NCBI GenBank assembly: GCA_040285825.1 | Contig: JAUPSS010000003.1 | Span: forward strand, 620,001-684,000 | Source: Eukaryota sp. TZLM1-RC | Lineage: Eukaryota > Metamonada: BaSk clade | Direction of reading: 5' to 3' | Length of the DNA: 64,000 bases | Shown: positions 29,753 through 40,070 of the stretch, piece after piece | Layout of the letters: each line of letters begins with the position of its first letter | How positions within the stretch are numbered: the stretch's first letter is position 1 | Position numbers and translations under genes: made by a program | Notes under the pieces: model-generated | What the model was told of the DNA's origin: nothing | What the model saw: the letters and a program-made list of their open reading frames with translations, nothing else | Databases searched by the model: none

Positions 29753-31270
29753 ATGCAGACATTAGTTTTCCCTCCCTCAACACGATCTGTCTCACTCAAA
29801 GTGATTCTACATGTCTGTCTTTTAGCAATCACTATCTTTCAAATCAATATTCCTGTCCAAACATCTGTTAATTATCTTGCTGATGCGTCCAACACTCTCT
29901 ATGAGTACTTCATTCCTGAAGATTTTCAAGAAGATGAACCCATTAAAGAAAGAATCTACTACCTTTCATCAATAGAAGAAGTAAAATCCATTCTTGACCA
30001 CACAGTTGACGTTGTCTCCCGTCTTACCTCGTCATCCCTCTCTGTCTGGCACAGTATTCAATCTCCCATGCTTTCCTTTACAGCATTTCCCGGTACTGGA
30101 TGGGTAATATACCCAGATACCAAGTACCCTCAACTTCCATCAATTCTCAACAATAATCATAATCTGACCAACGTTGACTGGTCAGATGAACTTCTTTTGT
30201 CATGCCTTCAAGCATGTCAGTACGCTATAATTGAGACGACTGTTGATCATTCCGAGATTGTTAGCTCAGGTGCATTACTGAATAAGTGGAAGATTAAGCA
30301 ACAGCTTGAGTTAATCAAAGGAAGTGGTTTGATTTCATTGACAGTCAATTATGATCGCTTCTTTGATGGAAACAAGTTCAATCAGTCTACAAGAATCCTA
30401 TTGACCAGGTATTTACTTGATTCCTTGGCAGTCATTTTGTCTTTTGTTTTAACTTTTGTTTTGATAGTTCAATCAAGACTCTTTTTCCAAACGTTTTCAA
30501 TTGAATTAAATCGCCTTAAAAGATTTAAAAAGTTGGATATCGATTCCCAGGCACTTGTCAACCAATCATCACCTCTAGTTAAACTCAATTCATCCAATTC
30601 CGGAAAATCTGGTTTTTTGTCAGAGTTTTTTTCTTTTTGGACTGTTATTCTGCTTTTAGGAGCCTTTTTCACAACAATTGGTTCATTATTGGATTTATTT
30701 TCCCTAAGCATTTCCAAATACAATTTCAATAACATTCGTTTTCTTCAAGGTCTAGGTGCCTTTTTGACCTCAATTCATGCATGTCGGTACTTTGAATCAA
30801 ACTCAAACCTTTACCTGATCATTACGTCAGTAAAAAGAGCTTTTCCTCAAGCATCTCTTTGGTTTTTCTCAGTTTTGCCAATCTTTCTTGGTTACTCTCT
30901 TTTAGGGTACTCTCTTTTCAAACCCCTTTCTCCTTTTCTTTTTGGGACGGTAGGACAGTCTTCAGTGACTTTGTTTGCTGCTTTGAATGGTGATGCTGTT
31001 GCTGAGTTTTTTGACGCTGTATACTCAAGTTACCCTGTTTTTAGTCGACTTTTCTTTTACACCTTTATCTCATTATCAACTTATTGTGTTTTGAATGTTT
31101 TCAGAGTAATTATTGAACATGCTTACCATTCAACAGAACTTTCTGAAGAAGCTTCTGGTTATGAGTTGGTTGAAAAACCCATCCCAATTCCAATAGAGGA
31201 GATTAAACAAGTGCTGAGTAGTAGATTTGGGGAGATTAATAACCAAGTTGTGAGTAGGTTAAAAAAATAA
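29753..31270 (+). CDS. Mucolipin (TRPML)-type cation channel
   Basis: The 505-residue protein has an N-terminal membrane helix (residues 15-37), a luminal domain of about 180 residues, then a helix at about 218-240 and a bundle of further helices from about 285 to 455. The pore region reads GTVGQSSVTLFAALNGDAVA, where NGD matches the selectivity filter of mucolipins (LFSLINGDD). The last helix ends in NVFRVIIEHAYHS, as in TRPML/PKD2 S6. Mucolipins release Ca2+, Fe2+ and Zn2+ from endolysosomes. The polycystin-2 family is the alternative, but the NGD filter favours mucolipin. A second acidic residue of the filter is replaced by Ala, which could alter Ca2+ selectivity. The short cytoplasmic tail lacks EF hands or coiled coil. 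Confidence 0.75.
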   Translation: MQTLVFPPSTRSVSLKVILHVCLLAITIFQINIPVQTSVNYLADASNTLYEYFIPEDFQEDEPIKERIYYLSSIEEVKSILDHTVDVVSRLTSSSLSVWHSIQSPMLSFTAFPGTGWVIYPDTKYPQLPSILNNNHNLTNVDWSDELLLSCLQACQYAIIETTVDHSEIVSSGALLNKWKIKQQLELIKGSGLISLTVNYDRFFDGNKFNQSTRILLTRYLLDSLAVILSFVLTFVLIVQSRLFFQTFSIELNRLKRFKKLDIDSQALVNQSSPLVKLNSSNSGKSGFLSEFFSFWTVILLLGAFFTTIGSLLDLFSLSISKYNFNNIRFLQGLGAFLTSIHACRYFESNSNLYLIITSVKRAFPQASLWFFSVLPIFLGYSLLGYSLFKPLSPFLFGTVGQSSVTLFAALNGDAVAEFFDAVYSSYPVFSRLFFYTFISLSTYCVLNVFRVIIEHAYHSTELSEEASGYELVEKPIPIPIEEIKQVLSSRFGEINNQVVSRLKK

Positions 31271-31294
31271 GAGAGAGGGGTATTTTATAGTTTT

Positions 31295-31378
31295 ATTAAA
31301 TTATTTATTTATTATTTTTATTAAATTATTTATTATTTTTATTAAATTATTTATTTATTATTTTTAATAAATTATTTT
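31295..31378 (+). repeat. AT-only tandem repeat
   Basis: About three imperfect units of TTATTAAATTATTTATTTAT type lie just after the channel gene; likely 3' untranslated or spacer sequence. Confidence 0.7.
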
Positions 31379-31431
31379 GTTAGTTTAGCATTATAAATTG
31401 TTCCAATGACTTTTGGAAATTATTATTTTCA

Positions 31432-32313
31432 GAAACAGTTGACTTTACCTCAATTGAAACTGAAGATTTTTTAAGAACTGTTCCGAAACTACAGAAGAAG
31501 ATTATTACTTATTTAGAAGCTGAATCACTGAACAATCAATAGCTTGGCTAACAACTCCGGTGATTCCTCTTTGAAATTATTTTTGTCTTCTTTGTGTAAT
31601 TTAAATTTTTCCACAATAGTTCATCTTGCTTGATAACTCAAGTTGCTCGCCCTTTTGGATTACTGCTTTCGGATATTCAATTTTTGACAGTTATGCGAAT
31701 TAAACTTAGTCTACCTCCTCCTCAATATCTATCAAATATGAAATGTAAATGTGGTGCTTATGGTTCTTTTAATCACCTTATCTCCTGCTGTAAATTCACT
31801 CAAAAAAGATCAATTATCCACAATGCTGTTCGTGATTGTATTTACGATTTGCTAAAATGTGCTCATCACACAGTCCGTTTAGAACCACTGTTTGATGAAT
31901 TAAATTTCAGTTTGAGCCAAAAACGAGGTGACATTCAATGTGCTTGTTATGATGGAACTGAACTAATTATCGATTGTAGTACCGTATCTCTATGGAAAAG
32001 AAGATCCAATTCTGACATTCAACATTTACTTAAAGTTGCAGAACATTCCAAGAAATCAAGAAATGAAGCCCTTCTTCAACTTCTCAATCGAACAACAGGT
32101 AGAAACATCAGATTTGTTCCAATTGCTATATCAATTTTTGGTACCATTGGAAATGAAGGTCTTCATTTTTTAGATGATTTAGAAAAACTTCTCAAAGAAA
32201 GTGGTCGCACATTTGATTTTCTGATTTGGAAGAACAGAATCATATTTTCGTTATTTAAAGCTCTTTCTCATTATATTAACTCCATTTTGAATAACATTAC
32301 GGAGTTTTTATAA
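31432..32313 (+). pseudogene. LINE-B 3' part with restriction-like endonuclease domain
   Basis: From 31,630 one frame of 227 codons is intact: a Cys/His site CKCGAYGSFNHLISCCKF, HNAVRDCIYDLL, then RGDIQCACYDGTELIIDC followed by HLLKVAEHSKKSR, and WKNRIIFSLFKAL at the end. The order zinc site, R.DI, hydrophobic strand ending in D, then Lys-rich helix fits the PD-D-K restriction-like endonuclease of R2, CRE and related LINEs. Upstream of 31,630 the frame is broken by stops, so only the 3' part is left. It differs from LINE-A enough to be a second family. It inserted between the channel gene and the next gene. Confidence 0.65.
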
Positions 32314-32511
32314 CAATCGAGTTGCTATACAAGTGAATAGCGAAAATCTCCCGTCATTCAGTGGATGGGGTTTGTAGTAGAAAAAAGTATTAGTGAAAGT
32401 TTTTGGATGAGTTTTAGAACGTGTCTGTTCCAGGAATAAATTCTCTTAATATTCTCAAGTGAATTAGATAATTTAATTTAGTTAATTTTTAATTTTTAAT
32501 TTACTGTTTTA

Positions 32512-33654
32512 TTAGGTTTTGATTAATTTGAATAATTCAGTTGCTATATTGGACTTTGACCAAATGAACCTACTATTAGAATTTAAACTAGATCCACAAC
32601 TTCTGTTTTTAAACTGTTTCAATTTCCTGAAAAAAACCACACTAGAAAAAGAATTCAACTCAGTTGGTAAAGGTACCTTGAGTCCAGGTTGTCGATAAAG
32701 GTTCATTTGGTCAATAAAATTGATTATGAATTCATCAAACCCATCTACAACTTCCTCGAAATCAGACTTAGCAAAGGGGGTAACTAAAGAGATAACGGAA
32801 ATACGCAAAACAATTATCGCAACTGAAAGACAAGTTCCGTGACAATTCAATAAATGCAAACATTTTTGTGAAAGTTTGGCAAATTTTTTGATAATAGAAA
32901 CTCGATTTCTAATTGAAGAACGTTCAATAAAACATCGTATTAAGGAAGAAATAAAAGAAATTAAAAACACAAAAGCTGGTCTTCGTATAATAGTCATTAC
33001 ATCTGATTGCGTGGTGGAATATAGTAAATAAATACCTTCAAAATCGCAACGTGCAAGAACTGAATTAGAGATGAAAAATGATTGGGAAATTGGTGTAGAC
33101 CAGCAAGAAAGGCAACTATAAAAATAGTCAAAGTGTTGAAAATCAGACCGATTCTGTGTGAAAAGCTCAAAACTATTGTCAATGACAAAAGAATTCAATA
33201 AAACTGACAGTCGGGAAAAACTATTGATGTGTGCAAGACTACTGGGCGAGACGAGTGTCTTGCAAAATGTTATCAAATCTGATGGTAAAGCCGAATCAAT
33301 CCATTGAGAGGGGTAAGAATTTGATGAGTCAGATGGATTCGAATCAGTTGACGGAAGATTACGGATACCATGAAACGTCAGAAACCCCATGGTAATAGAT
33401 AATAGATTAGTGGAAGAAACAGAATCACTTGTTGAATTGGATGAATTCATTGCTCGCTTAGGAACCTGTGGATAAAGAGTATAGGGCAAGGCAACTGTGT
33501 CTTTAATGTGCTTTGCTGGTATCTTGCGATTGGAATGAATAGATGGAATTGATGAGGAGCTGTGTTTGCAATCATGGAATGCCTTTGTCATTTCAGGGTT
33601 GGGTTTTATATTCAACGCCTCCAAAAACATTAGGGTGTCCGAGGGAGCATCCAT
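32512..33654 (-). CDS. RasGEF-domain-like protein
   Basis: From ATG 33,654 (MDAPSDTLMFLEAL) the protein has 380 residues. The first 110 are Ser/Thr/Pro-rich and disordered. Residues 120-375 are all-helical and contain RNRVSIIKKFAKLSQKCLHL followed by LNCHGT and, later, FDEFIINFIDQMNLYRQPG and a PLPTELNSF segment. This order recalls the catalytic CDC25 core of Ras exchange factors (FI..A..C..L.NF, then L..F....NYR, then CIPFLG..L.DL). Conservation is weak and the hallmark Pro-Cys/Val-Pro block is only approximate. I hold this as a divergent RasGEF candidate rather than an assignment. The longer frame above starts at a non-initiator Met stretch rich in Phe, so I prefer the internal ATG. Confidence 0.4.
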   Translation of the reverse strand: MDAPSDTLMFLEALNIKPNPEMTKAFHDCKHSSSSIPSIHSNRKIPAKHIKDTVALPYTLYPQVPKRAMNSSNSTSDSVSSTNLLSITMGFLTFHGIRNLPSTDSNPSDSSNSYPSQWIDSALPSDLITFCKTLVSPSSLAHINSFSRLSVLLNSFVIDNSFELFTQNRSDFQHFDYFYSCLSCWSTPISQSFFISNSVLARCDFEGIYLLYSTTQSDVMTIIRRPAFVFLISFISSLIRCFIERSSIRNRVSIIKKFAKLSQKCLHLLNCHGTCLSVAIIVLRISVISLVTPFAKSDFEEVVDGFDEFIINFIDQMNLYRQPGLKVPLPTELNSFSSVVFFRKLKQFKNRSCGSSLNSNSRFIWSKSNIATELFKLIKT

Positions 33655-33959
33655 GTAGAAAAGTAAAAATTGAAAACAAAACACAAATGTCTGGTATGTT
33701 TATTTGAATTAAAGCAAATGTTGAAACAAACAGGCCACGCATAGGCTCTGTAATAGGCAGAGATACATAAAAAGGAAATAATACGTACGAATATGACTCG
33801 TTGAATGTACACAATTTCTAAATTCTAGTGTCAGTGAACACAAAAACGTTGACAACAGGTTACAATAAAGGAAAAGATGTCAAATGAGAATGTATCCAAT
33901 AAATATGGCGTTGAAGAGCATTGAAATGAAAAAAGTTCCTTTTCCCTTTACCTACAACA
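33655..33959. other. Divergent promoter region
   Basis: This 305-base spacer must hold the promoters of the minus-strand RasGEF-like gene and the plus-strand L32 gene. A pyrimidine tract CTTTTCCCTTTACC lies just before the L32 ATG, as seen upstream of many ribosomal protein genes. Confidence 0.4.
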
Positions 33960-34392
33960 ATGGTTCAAGCTATAACCAAACCCACCATTGTCAAGAAGAA
34001 GACCAACAAATTCGTTCGCTTCCAGTCTGATCGATTCCATCGTGTCAAGGTTTGTTCTTCTTACATTTATCCAATTTCAGCCTAGCTGGCGCAAGCCCCG
34101 TGGTATTGACAGTCGTATCAGAAGAAGGTTCAAGGGTGTCACTGTCATGCCTTCCATAGGTTTCGGATCTAACAAAAAGACCAGATTTATGCATAAGGAC
34201 GGTTTCTTCCGTGTTGTTATTCAAAACATGGCTGACCTCGAAGCTCTTACTATGAACAACAGACGCTTTGCCGCTACCATTGCTCATGGTGTGTCCAAGA
34301 AGAACCGCAAGGAACTTGTTGCTCGTGCTAAGGCTCTCAACATTAATGTTACTAACGCTGAAGCCCGTCTCCGTCTCGAAGAAACTGCTTAA
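33960..34392 (+). CDS. RPL32: 60S ribosomal protein L32 (eL32), two exons
   Basis: Exon 1 is 33,960-34,049 (30 codons) and exon 2 is 34,081-34,392, giving 133 residues, the usual size. The joined protein shows the eL32 landmarks [45 protein letters not shown] and NARLR-like EARLRLEE at the C-terminus. The protein is a component of the large ribosomal subunit. Splicing is required: without it the N-terminal 30 residues are out of frame, and exon 1 restores the conserved start exactly at phase 0. The gene is followed by AATAAA at about 34,446. Codon use is stronger than in the neighbours, as expected for a highly expressed gene. Confidence 0.95.
34050..34080 (+). other. 31-nt spliceosomal intron in RPL32
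   Basis: It begins GTTTGT and ends TTTCAG, with phase 0. Splicing joins the codons for RVK to those for PSWRKPRGI as in all eL32 proteins. A branch-site-like CTTAC/ATTTA segment lies in the middle. Introns this short are known in Blastocystis, trichomonads and a few other protists. Confidence 0.9.
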
Positions 34393-35721
34393 GTGTTATT
34401 TAGTCTGTGAAGATTTACATCCTTAATCCTGTTTCGATCCATTCAATAAATATTGTCAGGGTATTTTTGTCACAACAACCATGTTCTTTTTATCAACATG
34501 GAGATTCATAATACCAACATTAAGATGTTTTGGTTGTAGAATTGAAAAAGTTTTTCCTTTACTAGCAATATAATAAACTAGGAATATAGGAATGTTATCT
34601 TAAATCATACTTTGATTTACCTTATCCATTGTTGTGATGGTCCTCTCAATTAGGTTAGTTAAATCAAACATTTATGGAAATGTCAGTAGTAATGATCTGT
34701 GCCTACAACAGAAGGAGTTTCATTACGAAACAAAATGTACAAACTAAAGAAATTCTGAAACAAAATAAACAATCTAAAATTCTGAAACAAAATAAACACA
34801 AGAAGTTGCTTGTAATACTGTATTAAATTCTTCCTTGACCAAGTATAATATGATGACCACAATTTTTATCAATTTGATCGTTACGAAGACTCTTGCTGTT
34901 GTAAGATGTATGTTGTTTGATGGTGTCGAAGTTTGTTTTGAAGATTTTGATTTCTAGATTGTATTTTTGAAAATAAATTAAACCAGTATTAAAAATATTG
35001 CATCATATAGTTTTCTCAAAACGTCAACCCTTTATTTTATCACGCTTTGAAAGCGTTTATGTTTACTGGGTTGTTCTACAATGATAACGTAATATTCATG
35101 ACATGATGCAGTAAGAGATTAAATTTTCATTAAAACAAAAGATACAAGAACCTCGTGAGTCGCAGAGCGTTTACTAAAAAAACCACCGTCATTCAATGAC
35201 GAGGTGGAACAAACATCAGTCCAAAGTACATTTTACACACTGAACCTGTTGAAGCAGCTCAAACACACCACCTGCACAAATTTATAAACCAAATTTTCAT
35301 CAAAAATGAACAAGTAATAATCTAGAAGAAAATTGGTTTTAAATTATATCATTCAATGACACGAATTTTCAAAATCAGACCAACAGCTTATTGTTTCATT
35401 AAGGAAAACATTGCCCCATATCCATAATTAAATTCTATTTTACTTTAACTTTTTGTGTGTTTTTACTCGTCATTTTGTCGTTCAACTGCTGTCAATAGAG
35501 TCCGAGGGGCGAGAAATCATTGGCAAGAAAAATGAAATGGGATCTGATTGCGATGTGCAAATGATATGCCAATGTTTATCACCCTGTTAATCCTTTAATA
35601 CTGACCTTAAGGGATGTGGTGTCAAAACTTGTACCAAACTAAATCTATCAATAATACTTACTTTTTTCAAGGAATCAAATAACCACACAACGAAAAATCA
35701 TTTATTGCAAAGCAACAACTA
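34393..35721. other. 1.3-kb spacer without a recognised gene
   Basis: It holds about three imperfect 27-bp units around ATTCTGAAACAAAATAAACA at 34,725-34,800, and a hairpin at about 35,183-35,207 in which CCACC/GGTGG and GTCATT/AATGAC can pair. No protein-like frame is seen. It may carry an RNA gene or terminators for the flanking convergent genes, but I cannot show this. Confidence 0.4.
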
Positions 35722-38325
35722 CTAACCAGACAATCTCTGCTTTATACTTTTATGCAACAAAGTCAAAAAGTCCAGATAAGAAATACTAGAACTACTCAAC
35801 TTTGTTTCAACAAGATACTCGTAAAAATCGCGTTGCTCGACAGATTCGTGCCTCACGACCCTGATAGAGTTGATTAAAGACTCCAATCCAAGCTCTGAAG
35901 TAACCAATTTTTTGACAACCAAGGCTTCAAACGAATCATTCTTCAGTTGAGTGGAATTGTTTTCAATTTCAAATAGCGAATTAAACATTTGAAGATCAAC
36001 ATCTTTCCCAACAAAAATAATTGGCTCTTCACTTAAAACCACATAGACTCCTGTAGTCTTGACAAATTCAGATGAAAGACGAAGATATGAAGGTGGGAGT
36101 TCCAAAGGAGTAGAGATGAATTCATCAACATTGTAACTATAAATAGAAACAAGTCTCTGAACTTCTTCCTTTTCCAGGTAATCAGAGATGCAAACCATTT
36201 GAGGGTGGATCAACTTTAGACAATCTGAAACACTAGAGACTAAGGAACTAAACATCAAACAAGCCCTTCTATCCGAATGACAAGGCTCTAGCCTTAACAA
36301 AGGACTCTTCAACAGAGATAAAACCAAAACTGGGAGCAACCTAAACTTTTCAGGTAAAACTAACTGAGTATCATGAGTAGGGCCTTGTGACTGACGGACA
36401 GAAGACCGATAAGTGGCTAATAATGAAACGACACGTTTTATAATGTCTTCTCTGAGGTCAGGAATCTTAGCTCCATCAGTTGAAATGCTATTGGCCACTG
36501 ATTTTACCAATAAAGACATTATACACTCAATGTCAACTTCCTTAAACATTTCTGCAAGGTTATTCTTGATAGGAATCGCCGAGTTGATCACTCTAATAAT
36601 ACGCTCTCCACGTGAGGAGGTAAACAATACCGCAACTTGAGAATAAAAATAAGGGCCGTTCAATTCAGTGGAATAGTTCATTGGAATCAACACACCAAAG
36701 TTATTGCTTACAGAAATGACAGGAATGGAAACTAACTGCTTCTGACCTTGGAAGAGATGACCTAATATAGTGTAATCAACATTCTGACCAATACGGACCC
36801 TGAGCACAGATTCCCAGGCATTTATCTTGCACAACGAATCCTTTACACCTCTAGAGAGCAACTCAAACGCGGAGGGGCCACCAACCATTGGTCTAACTCC
36901 AACTACAGAGCCTCCAGTAATCTTTGATAATGAACCAATGGAGGCGACATCGATGTATTCACTACAATCAATGAACGAGTCTATGGTGATTTGCCTTCTA
37001 CAGCATTGGACAGCAACATCCTTAATTACTGGCGACCCTACCTTTAAGAGTTCGTGTATGTGAGAAGGAGCAACAGAGTGAACGTTTTCGTATTTGCGTT
37101 CTCTGTGTTCAAGGGAAAAGCTTCCAAGATCAGGACGTTGTGCCGCAAATAGTAAAATTCTTCCTCCATTGAATCCTATAATAGAAGCTCCTGCCACAAC
37201 TGCCGACCCTAAACAGTTCGATTTAATATTATTTTTGTTGTGTAATTCCTCGGAAAGAGAGGGAATATAATCCAAAAGTCCTTCAATAGCACCGTAGTTT
37301 GCCCTTAAATTGACAACCAACCCTTCTGCAGAGGGGATAAACATGTCCTCCACATCAGGCACAACAAACTCTTGGGCCTTATCATTAAAAAACTTAAAGA
37401 ATCGAAGTTTTGTATCAAACACAAGAAACCCAACCAACGTCCTTTCATCACCAGAAATGCACTGTAAGGAGCTTCTAATGGTATCACAAACAGCCTTAAC
37501 AAACCCTGACTGGTGGGCGTTGGTAGACACATCAATAAGGAAGTAATAACAAGGGGCTTGTGGAGGCCTCATTGTGTACTCTGAGGGAGCAGAAAAGTCG
37601 ACAACAGAATTGGTTAATTCTTGGAGGGAATTGTTAGAGGAGAGCCTATAGATAAACGACTCGTCTGTTTCACAAGATTTCTTACATATATTACAAACAA
37701 ACCTTCTGCCGCCGTCGTGAAACTCAAAGTACGGATTAACATATGTTCTACAATAAGAACAACGAAGAGGACCAGCTTCACCCAAATTGACTCTTTCCAC
37801 ACTGATAGATGGGTCTTTGAGGTCAGGGAAGGGGGAAACAACGAATCCACAAGGGAAGGTCCACTTGGAAGCAATGGAAGGAGAAGAGGGGAGGCAAGAC
37901 ACAGCATGACGGATGAAGGAAGGAGGGGCAGGGGGAACAGGAAGAGTAGCTGATGTAGGGGTGAATGATGGAGGGGTGGTGGAAGGAACAGTTGCAGGAG
38001 ATACTGTTGAGGGAGATGGAGTGACTGTGGATGGAGTTGGGACATTTGGTGGGAGAGGAGAAGACTGTACAGGGTGAGAAGAGCGAGAATGTTGCCGAGG
38101 AGGGGGTGGAAGGGAAGAACTAGGTGGTTGGGATTTCTGAGAACGGGGTGGGGGAGGAACAGTGGATACTGGGTGATGGGAAGCAGTAGTAGGGGGTTGA
38201 GGTTGCTCATCAGTTTCTTGCTGATGAGGAGGTTTAACGGAGAGAGAAGCGAATGCTGTAGGAGGCAAGTCAACATGCCCCATAACGGCACGCTGGGGAT
38301 GATGATAACTTCCCTTTTCGGACAT
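35722..38325 (-). CDS. SEC24: COPII coat protein Sec24
   Basis: The 867-residue protein starts with about 150 residues rich in Pro, Ser and Thr, as is usual for Sec24. A zinc finger follows near residues 179-215 (CSYCRTYVNPYFEF, CNICKKSC), then the trunk (YYFLIDVSTNAHQSGFVKAV, near 258), a beta-sandwich, a helical domain with LLPVLVLSLLKSPLL, and a gelsolin-like region (TGVYVVLSEEPIIFVG). Sec24 binds cargo signals and Sec23 on ER exit sites. Sec23 is the close relative; the long Pro-rich N-terminus and the PPQAPCYYFLIDVS trunk start favour Sec24. The length is a little below the usual 900-1000 residues. The ATG at 38,325 follows the conserved start-proximal motif. Confidence 0.9.
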   Translation of the reverse strand: MSEKGSYHHPQRAVMGHVDLPPTAFASLSVKPPHQQETDEQPQPPTTASHHPVSTVPPPPRSQKSQPPSSSLPPPPRQHSRSSHPVQSSPLPPNVPTPSTVTPSPSTVSPATVPSTTPPSFTPTSATLPVPPAPPSFIRHAVSCLPSSPSIASKWTFPCGFVVSPFPDLKDPSISVERVNLGEAGPLRCSYCRTYVNPYFEFHDGGRRFVCNICKKSCETDESFIYRLSSNNSLQELTNSVVDFSAPSEYTMRPPQAPCYYFLIDVSTNAHQSGFVKAVCDTIRSSLQCISGDERTLVGFLVFDTKLRFFKFFNDKAQEFVVPDVEDMFIPSAEGLVVNLRANYGAIEGLLDYIPSLSEELHNKNNIKSNCLGSAVVAGASIIGFNGGRILLFAAQRPDLGSFSLEHRERKYENVHSVAPSHIHELLKVGSPVIKDVAVQCCRRQITIDSFIDCSEYIDVASIGSLSKITGGSVVGVRPMVGGPSAFELLSRGVKDSLCKINAWESVLRVRIGQNVDYTILGHLFQGQKQLVSIPVISVSNNFGVLIPMNYSTELNGPYFYSQVAVLFTSSRGERIIRVINSAIPIKNNLAEMFKEVDIECIMSLLVKSVANSISTDGAKIPDLREDIIKRVVSLLATYRSSVRQSQGPTHDTQLVLPEKFRLLPVLVLSLLKSPLLRLEPCHSDRRACLMFSSLVSSVSDCLKLIHPQMVCISDYLEKEEVQRLVSIYSYNVDEFISTPLELPPSYLRLSSEFVKTTGVYVVLSEEPIIFVGKDVDLQMFNSLFEIENNSTQLKNDSFEALVVKKLVTSELGLESLINSIRVVRHESVEQRDFYEYLVETKLSSSSISYLDFLTLLHKSIKQRLSG

Positions 38326-38342
38326 CAGCTAATAGCACACTA
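38326..38342 (-). promoter_or_regulatory. Start-proximal motif TAGTGTGCTATTAGCTG
   Basis: On the minus strand this lies immediately before the Sec24 ATG. It matches TGTGCTACTAGC before 15,872 and 29,753 with one transition. Confidence 0.5.
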
Positions 38343-38609
38343 ATGTCAAACAGTAGTAACCCGTTGAGAATTTGATAAAAATTGATGATATTTTTTCACC
38401 ACCATAGTGTCTGTGTTTTCAACAATATTCAACCATTTAAATTTCGAAATATTCCAACACCTAATCGTCTCTCATTGATTTTAATTTTAATTCTTTAATT
38501 AATTTAATATTGTTTCGAAGAATTGTTTCTCGAATTGATTTCAGGGATTGTGAGAGTGATGGACAATTGTGAGAGGTTGTAGAATTTGGAGTTTCACTTG
38601 TTATAGTGA

Positions 38610-39310
38610 TTGTCTAAAACAATGCAATAAGTGTCCTTTTACACCGATGTAGAGGGACTGAATTTTGAGAAGTTGAAGATTTTCTTCTTGATACCTTTTT
38701 CTTTGAACCTTTGGCAACCTTGACTCTCTGCAGGTATTCCGGTCTGTCTCCACCTTTTACATGTGCTTCCATCACTGCCAACATATTTAGCGAAGCATCT
38801 CGATCTCTATTCCACAAACTTTCGCATGATTTACACATGGTAAGCCCGTGACGAATAGACATCTCGTGCCTCTTCGATCGCTATGGACTTCTGCATAATT
38901 GGAATGTTTCAACTGTTTTCTCAGCTTTCTTACAGTTGAAACAGCAACAACTGTTTCGAAACTCATCAATTAAAAAGACTTTATGACCAGCCTTTAAATA
39001 AAATTCTCAAACCTTTTCCTGTGGTAGGTTCTTTGAATTTCATGTGTTTTGGTTGTTCCCAGTCTCCGATTCCAATAACTATTTCACTGGGATCACCAAT
39101 TACTTATTTGAAGCACTGAATCATTTTTACCTCAGATCTTGTGCGATTAATCTCAGCCCACCATCTTAGTTTCCTAAATAATTTTTGATGATAGACTTCA
39201 CCAACAATACTATTGTTGATTTACAATTTACAAAATTCTTTTGTTCAATCTGTCAAACCTGCAGCTTTTGGATTAATATGGGATAAAGTTGCCTCCCATT
39301 CTGCTACAGA
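38610..39310 (-). pseudogene. Decayed Fanzor, copy e (near duplicate of copy a)
   Basis: Over about 700 bases this matches 6,083-6,785 in the same orientation, with scattered differences and small indels. It encodes MCKSCESLWNRDRDASLNML and HVKGGDRPEYLQRVKV in the C-terminal frame (38,614-38,862), with upstream parts in other frames. The similarity ends at about 39,310, so this copy is 5'-truncated relative to copy a. The RuvC-III Asp is kept but frames are broken. Confidence 0.75.
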
Positions 39311-39929
39311 GTATTTTTTATGCCGGCATTTCATTTATATTTTGGTCTTAAAAAAACCCTTCATCTACAAAGCGATAGTAAAGGACTTCTTCCATGGTTG
39401 ACAGTCTTACTTTGAGAATTTCTTTTCTTCAATCTCAAGAATCAATTTCAAAATATTTGATATCTTACAAATTTGCCAATTTGCTACCATCTTATCATTC
39501 ACGCACGACAACCAAATTCTTTTTTAGATAATGTTTTTGTGGTATCTCAAATCTCAACTCTTCATCAAATCTCCTCTTCAGTTTCAGGCCAACTTGTCTT
39601 ATTTCTCACTCTATCTCCAACAATATTGAGTTTCTTATTGGTTATATTATTCAGTCTCAAAAGCTAATCTAGAACTCCTTAGCTGTTCAAGCTCAGTTCT
39701 TATTGGTTGCAATAACACGAAACATAATGCTGTAAATACCAAATTTATTATTAAAAGTGTTCTACTTTCTCAGTCAAATTTATTACAAAGAATTACAAAG
39801 AAATCTCCTATTTATTTTATGACTCTCAAATAGACAATTATAGCTAGAATTTTGTACCTTTCATTGTTTCATGTTCATCTTCTGACTATGCTAATGTTGA
39901 TTCCAGTTATCTCCTTTCATAGAACCCTG
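39311..39929. other. Repeat-like spacer
   Basis: No intact gene. Plus-strand text around 39,655-39,840 has short coding-like pieces; it may be the 5' part of the 2A-leader element remnant that follows. Confidence 0.35.
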
Positions 39930-40070
39930 TCTGTATAAATTGATAGTTTTTGGAGATGTAGAGCCTAATCCTGGTACTGAATCTCAAAAGTTATTAACTA
40001 AATTGCCTCGAAAAAGAACAAGCTATCAGTTTAAAATTTTGAGATACGACACACCTCTCAAGAATTGAGG
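39930..40070 (+). pseudogene. Second 2A-type leader remnant (GDVEPNPG)
   Basis: One plus-strand frame reads PCLYKLIVFGDVEPNPGTES followed by a basic LPRKRTSY stretch and a stop at about 40,067. It parallels the leader at 25,598-25,720: a hydrophobic run, GDVExNPG, then a Lys/Arg-rich segment. The final Pro needed for skipping is Thr here and a stop lies upstream, so this copy is not functional. Confidence 0.5.

Noticed and set aside
35183-35245. Hairpin with ATGA, AA and TGA text resembling a SECIS element
   Set aside because: Spacing between ATGA and AA is wrong and the core helix next to TGA does not pair.
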